Positions 58,429-64,000 of a DNA stretch of 64,000 bases are shown in pieces. Made by a program: the position numbers and the translations under genes. The DNA lies in NCBI GenBank assembly GCA_002483105.1, contig DLHG01000013.1:682001-746000 (forward strand), read 5' to 3'. Numbering within the stretch: position 1 is the first letter of the stretch; every line of letters begins with the position of its first letter. The notes under the pieces are model-generated. The model was not told the origin of the DNA, did not search any database, and saw nothing but the letters and a program-made list of their open reading frames with translations. This DNA is from Bacteroidetes bacterium UBA7674 (GTDB lineage Bacteria; Bacteroidota; Bacteroidia; Chitinophagales; Chitinophagaceae).

Positions 58429-59400
58429 ATGAAAGAACAAGTCACCCACAAGGAGAAACTGTCATTGTACTTTGATGTGGCTGAAAATGTGTGGGGTACC
58501 AAGGATATTTTCGTTAATATGTACTTTATCCGCAATCCCGAAGATGAGACTTGGGTATTGGTAGACACAGGTTTGAAATCCTCTTACGCTAAGATCAAAA
58601 AAGTTGCAGCAGAATTGTTTGGCGCGGGCAGCAAGCCATCATGCATCATACTCACGCATGGCCACTTCGACCATACAGGTTCATTAAAGAAACTGGCGGA
58701 AGAATGGAACGCGCCTGTCTATTGCCACTACCTGGAATTGCCATATTTATCCGGACGCTCTGCATACCCGCCGCCGGATCCATCCGTTGGCGGTGGACTG
58801 ATGTCTAACATCTCCTGGATGTATCCTAAAAAGGCGATAAACGTAGAAGACCATCTGCATATATTACCCCCTAATGAAACTGTTCCTAACCTGCCGGGTT
58901 GGAAATATATTTACACACCGGGTCATGCTCCCGGCCATGTTAGTTTGTATAGGGAAAGAGATAAAGTGCTGATAGCAGGTGATGCTTTTGTAACTACCAG
59001 GCAGGAATCGGTAATGTCTATCATGCGTCAGACTAAGACCATATCCGGACCGCCGAAATATTTTACTTACGACTGGGAAGCAGCACGCAATTCGGTGCGC
59101 CGCCTGGCAGACCTGAATCCGAATATAGTAGCTACAGGGCATGGTAAACCAATGAGTGGTGATGATATGAAAATCGCGCTAACCAACCTGGCGGTACACT
59201 TTGATGAACAAGCACTGCCAAAGAAAGGCCGCTACCTCAAAGAGCCTGCGGTAACAGACGCTTACGGTGTGCGCTATGTACCGCCCAAGGAAAAGAGATC
59301 CAATACCTGGTTGATATTATTAGGTATCGGAATTACTGTAGCAGCAGCTACGTATATAATAGTACAACAACAGAAAAAGAAACGCTCACGCTGGGCTTAA
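58429..59400 (+). CDS. MBL-fold metallo-hydrolase with C-terminal membrane anchor
   Basis: A 323-residue metallo-beta-lactamase-fold protein. It has the metal motif ILTHGHFDHTGSL, then TPGHAPGHVSLYRERDKVLIAGDAF and VATGHGKPMSG. A C-terminal hydrophobic helix (NTWLILLGIGITVAAATYII) followed by basic residues (KKKRSRWA) anchors it to the membrane. Substrate unknown. It is monocistronic, between rnpB and a small lipoprotein gene. Confidence 0.93.
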   Translation: MKEQVTHKEKLSLYFDVAENVWGTKDIFVNMYFIRNPEDETWVLVDTGLKSSYAKIKKVAAELFGAGSKPSCIILTHGHFDHTGSLKKLAEEWNAPVYCHYLELPYLSGRSAYPPPDPSVGGGLMSNISWMYPKKAINVEDHLHILPPNETVPNLPGWKYIYTPGHAPGHVSLYRERDKVLIAGDAFVTTRQESVMSIMRQTKTISGPPKYFTYDWEAARNSVRRLADLNPNIVATGHGKPMSGDDMKIALTNLAVHFDEQALPKKGRYLKEPAVTDAYGVRYVPPKEKRSNTWLILLGIGITVAAATYIIVQQQKKKRSRWA

Positions 59401-59431
59401 TGATAGTTGTTTGAATATTTAGTAATTGGTG

Positions 59432-59457
59432 GAGGCTTCGTAAGGAGCCTCTTTTTT
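59432..59457 (+). terminator. terminator after the MBL gene
   Basis: GAGGCT (59432-59437) pairs with AGCCTC (59446-59451), followed by T6. Confidence 0.75.
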
Positions 59458-59539
59458 ATGGTTGCGTTGGAATCATTGCTTGCCTCTGTGTAATTCGAAT
59501 GAAAAAGTGTATTTTAGAACACGGAAAGCTTAATATTAA

Positions 59540-59547
59540 TACATTTG
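59540..59547 (+). promoter_or_regulatory. -7 box of the small lipoprotein gene
   Basis: TACATTTG fits TAnnTTTG and ends 9 nt before the ATG at 59557. Confidence 0.5.
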
Positions 59548-59556
59548 ATAACCAGT

Positions 59557-59748
59557 ATGAAGCGCTTGATTTTTCTCCTGTTAGTATGCTTGTCGTTTGT
59601 TTCCTGCCGCAGGAACTATTACTGCGAATGCGTGAATGTACATGGCGTTAAAGAAACCCAGAGATTCACGAGTGACAGGAAGGACAGGGCTAAGAAGATG
59701 TGTGAACAAACTGAGTCAAACTGGTTGACGTTTTGTGAGCTGAAGTAA
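59557..59748 (+). CDS. small Cys-rich lipoprotein (4-Cys family, copy 4)
   Basis: 63 residues from the ATG at 59557 (the frame is open to 59545). Lipobox LSFVSC followed by RRNYYCECVNVHG, then KKMCEQTES and a final LTFCELK. CxC...C...C spacing as in the products at 24382, 24645 and 51989, so it probably belongs to the same loose family. Function unknown. Confidence 0.7.
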   Translation: MKRLIFLLLVCLSFVSCRRNYYCECVNVHGVKETQRFTSDRKDRAKKMCEQTESNWLTFCELK

Positions 59749-59774
59749 ACTCGCTTTAGATACTCTGTTTCTTA

Positions 59775-59807
59775 CTGCCAATTGCCAACTGAAAACTGCC
59801 AACTGAA
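59775..59807. repeat. CAGTT/AACTG direct repeat
   Basis: Words CTGCCAATTGCCAACTG, AAAACTGCCAACTG in tandem, like the tract at 50845-50935. Confidence 0.4.
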
Positions 59808-60869
59808 TCAGGCCCTCACATCCAGCACATCCCTCAATGCATTACCCAAAATATTAAAGGCATACACCAGCAGCATTATTGCGATACCCGGTATCAACGC
59901 CAGGAACGGGCGGTTGGTGAGCAGGAAGTTGTAGTGCTCCTTTATCATTAGCCCCCAGGAAGGTTGTGGTGGTTGTACGCCAATACCCAGGAAGCTAAGT
60001 CCTGCCTCTATCAGTATTGCCGCCGCGAAGTTGCTCGCTGCTATTACCATTAAGGGACCTGCGATATTAGGTAGTATATGCCTGAAGATAATACGCGCAT
60101 CATTAATGCCCAGTGCTTTTGCCGCTGTCACATATTCCATCTCACGAAGTACTAATACTTGTCCCCGGATAAGACGCGCGGCACTCACCCACATGGTCAG
60201 CCCGATGGCAATAAATATCTCCCAAAAGCCCTTGCCAATAGTGAGCGTTATCGCAAACACCAGCAACAGGGTAGGGATAGCCCAGAGGATATTGATGATC
60301 CACATGACAGTGTTATCTATCAACCCGCCATAATAACCCGCTAATGAACCAAGTATAATACCAATGGTCAGCGACAACAACACAGCTACCAATCCCACAG
60401 AAATACTCACACGTGAACCCACCAATAAGCGCGACAAAATATCCCTCCCATAACGGTCAGTACCGAGATAAAACGTGCGTTGTTTCAACTGGTGTTTTTC
60501 TATGTATGCTTGTTGCTCTTGTTGTGATAAGTTTTTTTGTTCTGCGGGTAACAGTTCTGCTAAAGTATAAGTGATCGTATCCTGTATTCCATCATCTATA
60601 TAATGATGAACGGTCAGCTTATCTCTATTGAAAGAATAGTGGTTGATAGGTGAAGCCAGATAATCAGAGGGTTCTCCGGTGAACCATTCACCGATATTTC
60701 CTTTTTCCTGCACAGTACTTTTCGGGATGAAAAGTAATTGCTTACTAAATCCGGGCTTCTTTGCACCCAGCTCTATGATCATCCTGTTGGCATAGGGTGT
60801 ATTATCCGGAGCAAGTATATAGGCGAATATTGACAGTAGAGTAGTAACACCAATAATACACAACGCCAC
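59808..60869 (-). CDS. ABC transporter permease, OppC/DppC-like
   Basis: Inner-membrane permease of a peptide- or nickel-type importer. The C-terminal 190 residues are typical: TDRYGRDILSRLLVGSRVSISVG, then the EAA loop EYVTAAKALGINDARIIFRHIL and PNIAGPLMVIAASNF, with SFLGIGVQPPQPSWG after it. A 130-residue periplasmic insert between the first and second helices is longer than usual. The listed GTG start (60869) lies inside the first helix; the natural N terminus (SLFRKLLRKPAAVVALCIIG) extends to about 60932, where only an ATT or no canonical start exists. It is 99 bp after the M28 gene. Other transporter subunits are not in view. Confidence 0.85.
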   Translation of the reverse strand: MALCIIGVTTLLSIFAYILAPDNTPYANRMIIELGAKKPGFSKQLLFIPKSTVQEKGNIGEWFTGEPSDYLASPINHYSFNRDKLTVHHYIDDGIQDTITYTLAELLPAEQKNLSQQEQQAYIEKHQLKQRTFYLGTDRYGRDILSRLLVGSRVSISVGLVAVLLSLTIGIILGSLAGYYGGLIDNTVMWIINILWAIPTLLLVFAITLTIGKGFWEIFIAIGLTMWVSAARLIRGQVLVLREMEYVTAAKALGINDARIIFRHILPNIAGPLMVIAASNFAAAILIEAGLSFLGIGVQPPQPSWGLMIKEHYNFLLTNRPFLALIPGIAIMLLVYAFNILGNALRDVLDVRA

Positions 60870-60967
60870 TACCGCCGCAGGCTTGCGCAGTAATTTTCTA
60901 AATAGCGATATGTTATCCGATGATTTGATAATGACTTATAAACCTACCAACTTATTAACCAGTCAAC

Positions 60968-62329
60968 CTACTTCAACCCATACTCACTCACTAAGTAAAC
61001 TAACGCTGATAAAGCAACCGCACCCAGTTTCAATTCCCTGTGGTTCACCGCTTCAAATACGTCGGCATTAGTATGATGATAGTCGAAATACCGCTGAGAG
61101 TCAGGCCTCAACCCTGAGGTTGGTATACCATCTTTACTCATTGGGCTGATGTCCGCGCCACCTTCTTCTCCTTCAAAATCATACACACCATAAGGCAGGA
61201 ATATATCCCTGAAGCGCTGTATCTGTTTCTTCTTGCTCGCTTCCATATTCAGGCCGATACCACGAGGTGAGAATCCACCCGCATCTGTTTCTATAGCCAA
61301 TATATGTTTTTCCTTCTTAGCCTTGGCTGAATCTGCATAAGTGATACCGCCTTTCAACCCGTTCTCTTCGTTCATGAACAAAACGGCCCTTACGGTACGC
61401 TTCGGTTTGATACCACTGGCTTTTAATGCCCTTATTACTTCTATACTTTGCACGCAGCCCGCACCATCGTCATGTGCCCCTTCGCCTACGTCCCATGAAT
61501 CGAGATGGCCACCCACTACTATTATTTCTTCCGGGTGTTCGGATCCTTTTATTTCACCTATCACGTTATAAGAAAGCACATCCTCCAGCATCTTGCATTC
61601 AGAGGTCAGCATGGCTTTGGTTTGTCCTGCTACATATTTTTTCTCCAGTAGGTCTGCGCTCTTGTTGCCAATTGCCACTGCCGGTATTTTCTTTACAGAA
61701 TCTGCATAGCGCATAGAGCCCGTATGCGGGTAGTCATCTTCGCCTGTAGATAGCGAACGGATGATAACCCCTGCAGCTCCTTTGGCAGAAGCCGAATTGG
61801 GTGCGCTCCACCTGTATTTGCCCGCATCGCCATAACCTTCAAAGGTCTCTAACAGGTCCTGGCGAAATCGGTAGTTGAAATAGACGATCTTATCCTTTAC
61901 CTGGTCTTTACTCAGCTTGTTGAATTCCTCTATACTGTTCACCATTACTATCTCAGCTTCTAATAGATTGCCATCAGTGCCAACTGTATTGCCGATAGAC
62001 AACACAGGTACACCAATACCCGGCTCGTTACCAAATTTCAGCGCAAGTCTTTCCTTTCCCCTTACCCAGTGTGGCACTCTTACCGGTTGCAGCCATACCC
62101 TGTCTGCACCGGCTTCTTTCATCGCTGTCTCTCCCCATGTTACCGCCTTTGCAGCCTGTGGCGATCCGCTCAGGCGATGGCCCACGGTCTTGCAAAGAAC
62201 ACGTAGATTTTCATAACAGGTGCCACGGAGCATTATTTCATCGGATAGCTTCCTGACCACAACAGAATCCTGCCCCTGCGAACCAAAAGACAAACACAAG
62301 CAAAATATTGCTGATACGATTTTCTTCAT
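60968..62329 (-). CDS. M28 family metallopeptidase
   Basis: A 453-residue exported peptidase (signal peptide ending GSQGQ). A PA-domain-like insert is inferred at about residues 140-260 (VPVLSIGNTVGTDGNLLEAE, SSAKGAAGVIIRS-type). The M28 catalytic metal site is complete: GGHLDSWD, HDDGAGC, FMNEENGLKG, ETDAGGF and YHHTNADVF. It cleaves N-terminal residues or other small substrates, with two zinc ions expected. Located periplasmically or extracellularly. It lies upstream of the permease gene and may be co-transcribed with it. Confidence 0.95.
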   Translation of the reverse strand: MKKIVSAIFCLCLSFGSQGQDSVVVRKLSDEIMLRGTCYENLRVLCKTVGHRLSGSPQAAKAVTWGETAMKEAGADRVWLQPVRVPHWVRGKERLALKFGNEPGIGVPVLSIGNTVGTDGNLLEAEIVMVNSIEEFNKLSKDQVKDKIVYFNYRFRQDLLETFEGYGDAGKYRWSAPNSASAKGAAGVIIRSLSTGEDDYPHTGSMRYADSVKKIPAVAIGNKSADLLEKKYVAGQTKAMLTSECKMLEDVLSYNVIGEIKGSEHPEEIIVVGGHLDSWDVGEGAHDDGAGCVQSIEVIRALKASGIKPKRTVRAVLFMNEENGLKGGITYADSAKAKKEKHILAIETDAGGFSPRGIGLNMEASKKKQIQRFRDIFLPYGVYDFEGEEGGADISPMSKDGIPTSGLRPDSQRYFDYHHTNADVFEAVNHRELKLGAVALSALVYLVSEYGLK

Positions 62330-62425
62330 CCGATAAAAATAACAAAGAGGTTGGTATAAATAAACTTAATTGGGGTGATATGCACAACGATCTTATATTT
62401 ACAACTGTATTATAAAACATTCTAA

Positions 62426-62740
62426 ATGAGAACCGTTCTTACGCTCCTGACCTTATCTGCCGCTATCGCAGTTTTCGTTAATTGCTCCCCTAAAACAACA
62501 GGCGCAATAACTAACTCCACACAGACTGAAACGATTGAATCATATTCGGATGAGCAAAAAGTGGCTGGCAAAGCAATTTGGCTTGCCAATTGTGAAAAAT
62601 GCCATAAGCTCTACGCAACAACATCCTACAGCCTTAACCAGTGGAAGAACATATTGCCAAAGATGACCAAAAGGGCCAAGCTGGACGAGGCTCAGGCTTT
62701 GGCGGTTCGTGCATATATCTATACTAATACCGGGGGGTAA
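62426..62740 (+). CDS. mono-heme c-type cytochrome lipoprotein
   Basis: A 104-residue lipoprotein (lipobox VFVNC). A single heme c site CEKCH lies at about residue 56, with a possible Met ligand in ILPKMTKRAK and a final helix LDEAQALAVRAYIYT as in small cytochromes c. Electron carrier in the envelope. Partner unknown. Confidence 0.88.
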   Translation: MRTVLTLLTLSAAIAVFVNCSPKTTGAITNSTQTETIESYSDEQKVAGKAIWLANCEKCHKLYATTSYSLNQWKNILPKMTKRAKLDEAQALAVRAYIYTNTGG

Positions 62741-62854
62741 TGTTGTTTTGTATGAAGTGACTATTATTAATGCTGATAGCAGTATTGAGGTGAAATGGCT
62801 GTTAAGTTTGATATTTGCATATTATTCTGAACGGTTTAGACGAAATTTGTATAG

Positions 62855-64000
62855 ATGAAAATAGGTATTGTTTGTTACCCTACGTTTGGTGGTAGTGGCG
62901 TTTTAGCAACGGAATTGGGCATGGCACTTTCTGAGAAAGGGCACGAGGTACATTTTATTACTTACCAACAGCCTGTCCGGTTACATTTCCACCCCAATAT
63001 CTATTATCACGAGGTAGCAGTGCCTACCTATCCTTTGTTCGATTATCCTCCTTACGAGACCGCGCTCGCCAGTACCATGGTGAATGTGATACTGAATAAC
63101 AACCTTGACCTTCTACATGTACACTATGCCATTCCGCACGCATCAGCAGCGTACTTTGCCCGCCAGATATTGAAGAAGCAGGGCAGGGACATACCTTTTA
63201 TAACTACGCTGCATGGTACGGACATCACCCTTGTGGGTCGCGACCAAACCTATGCACCTGTGGTAACCTTCTCTATTAATGAGTCGGATGCCATCACTGC
63301 TGTTTCTCAAAACCTGAAGGAGGAGACTTTCCGCTTTTTCCCGATAGAAAAGGACATACAGGTGATCACCAACTTCGTGGATATGAAGCGTTTCAGCTAT
63401 TCCGACAAGAATCACTTCAAAAAGATGTTGGCTCCGAATGACGAGCGCATCATGGTGCACGTGTCTAACTTCCGCAAGGTAAAGAGGGTAGAGGACGTGA
63501 TAAAGGTTTTTGAAAAAGTACATGCTAAGATACCTTCCAAACTATTGATGATTGGCGATGGACCTGAGCGCCCCGGTGCTGAAGAGCTATGCCGTTCTTT
63601 GGAGATATGCAATGATATCCGTTTCCTCGGTAAGCAAGACCAGATGGATGAGATACTCAGCATTACTGACCTGTTCATACTTCCTTCTCAATATGAGAGC
63701 TTCGGCCTTTCTGCCCTGGAGGCAATGGCTTGTGGTGTGCCTGTAATATCTACCAATGCCGGTGGCCTCCCTGAGATCAATGTGCATGGCCAGACGGGCT
63801 ATCTCAGCGAAGTAGGTGATGTAGAAGATATGGCAAAGAACGCCCTGCATATACTTACCGATGATGGCCGCCTTACGGAATTCAAGAAAAATGCCCTGGC
63901 TCAAGCCCAGACATTCGACAAGAACCATATTGTACCCTTGTACGAAGAACTCTACAAGAAGGTAGTTGCTAATTATAAGGCAAAGCAGGTGATCGCTTAA
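62855..64000 (+). CDS. bshA: N-acetyl-alpha-D-glucosaminyl L-malate synthase
   Basis: BshA couples UDP-GlcNAc to malate in the first step of bacillithiol synthesis. The 381-residue GT-B glycosyltransferase (GT4) starts MKIGIVCYPTFGGSGVLATE, has TLHGTDITLVGRD and a C-terminal GT4 motif ESFGLSALEAMACGVPVIST. The stop codon (TAA) is at the last three bases of the window, so the gene is complete. bshB and bshC are not visible here. Confidence 0.95.
   Translation: MKIGIVCYPTFGGSGVLATELGMALSEKGHEVHFITYQQPVRLHFHPNIYYHEVAVPTYPLFDYPPYETALASTMVNVILNNNLDLLHVHYAIPHASAAYFARQILKKQGRDIPFITTLHGTDITLVGRDQTYAPVVTFSINESDAITAVSQNLKEETFRFFPIEKDIQVITNFVDMKRFSYSDKNHFKKMLAPNDERIMVHVSNFRKVKRVEDVIKVFEKVHAKIPSKLLMIGDGPERPGAEELCRSLEICNDIRFLGKQDQMDEILSITDLFILPSQYESFGLSALEAMACGVPVISTNAGGLPEINVHGQTGYLSEVGDVEDMAKNALHILTDDGRLTEFKKNALAQAQTFDKNHIVPLYEELYKKVVANYKAKQVIA

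Noticed and set aside
1..64000. CRISPR array, tRNA genes, insertion sequences, prophage
   Set aside because: No regularly spaced identical repeats, no cloverleaf tRNA sequences, and no transposase, integrase or phage genes were seen by eye; a dedicated search (tRNAscan-SE, ISfinder) would be decisive.

Overview
The window looks like a chromosomal segment of a Bacteroidota bacterium, most likely Chitinophagaceae or a close relative. Four secreted proteins carry type IX secretion (T9SS) C-terminal signals. Many genes are preceded by the Bacteroidota -7 box TAnnTTTG and few by a Shine-Dalgarno sequence. A bacillithiol gene (bshA), two GldM C-terminal-like proteins, MauE/DoxX proteins and many small lipoproteins fit the same group. 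I see no insertion sequence, prophage, CRISPR array, tRNA or rRNA operon. The one structured RNA gene recognised is RNase P RNA (rnpB, about 57919-58280).

Layout. 1-8.2 kb: the 5' end of batD, a short-chain dehydrogenase, two tandem secreted paralogues of unknown role, fumC, and a T9SS-exported M43 metalloprotease. 8.2-10.5 kb: a phaJ-like hydratase divergent from a phaE-like polyhydroxyalkanoate synthase subunit. The catalytic subunit phaC lies alone at 27.7 kb. 10.6-15.2 kb: prmC, ribD, a DMT permease, a YigZ/IMPACT protein and queG. 15.2-22.3 kb: a frameshifted lipoprotein gene, a 906-residue T9SS type B adhesin-like protein, and an mbnP-mbnH-YHYH copper/heme-type cluster. 22.4-24.3 kb: an ArsR-type repressor with paired operators heading a VOC, DoxX and DHFR-like operon. 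24.4-31.5 kb: small Cys-rich lipoproteins, DinB, an ELWxxDGT-repeat T9SS protein, phaC, a disordered hydrophilic protein, a hydrolase and a TIMP/NTR-like protein. 31.6-37.3 kb: PPK2, a 751-residue protein with a caspase-like His/Cys pair, a tandem array of GldM-C-like proteins with a truncated third copy, and glyA. 37.4-45.3 kb: LolA-like paralogues, a methyltransferase, beta-barrel proteins, ChaN, a CPA2 antiporter and a GAF histidine kinase. 45.3-47.7 kb: a compact deacetylase-lolA-lipoprotein-dehydratase operon. 47.8-55.2 kb: housekeeping genes (rpsT, lytic transglycosylase, tatA, rluD, a MauE-thioredoxin protein, DUF58, yceD-rpmF-plsX). 55.2-64 kb: hydrolase, ogt, a frameshifted outer-membrane lipoprotein, rnpB, an MBL hydrolase, an ABC permease, an M28 peptidase, a mono-heme cytochrome and bshA.

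How the genes work together. PhaJ, PhaE and PhaC together would make polyhydroxyalkanoate from beta-oxidation intermediates. That pathway is unusual for Bacteroidota, and here it is split over three transcription units. MbnP, MbnH and YHYH form a likely extracytoplasmic copper/heme module. Three poorly conserved genes (about 15.4, 28.96 and 57.17 kb) each need one reading-frame correction, while the recognised core genes are intact. These could be assembly indels, pseudogenes or slippage sites. Dispersed two-hairpin intergenic repeats recur at 10.5, 14.2, 31.5 and 32.4 kb. Several -7 boxes lie only 4-9 nt upstream of the start codon, which suggests leaderless mRNAs.
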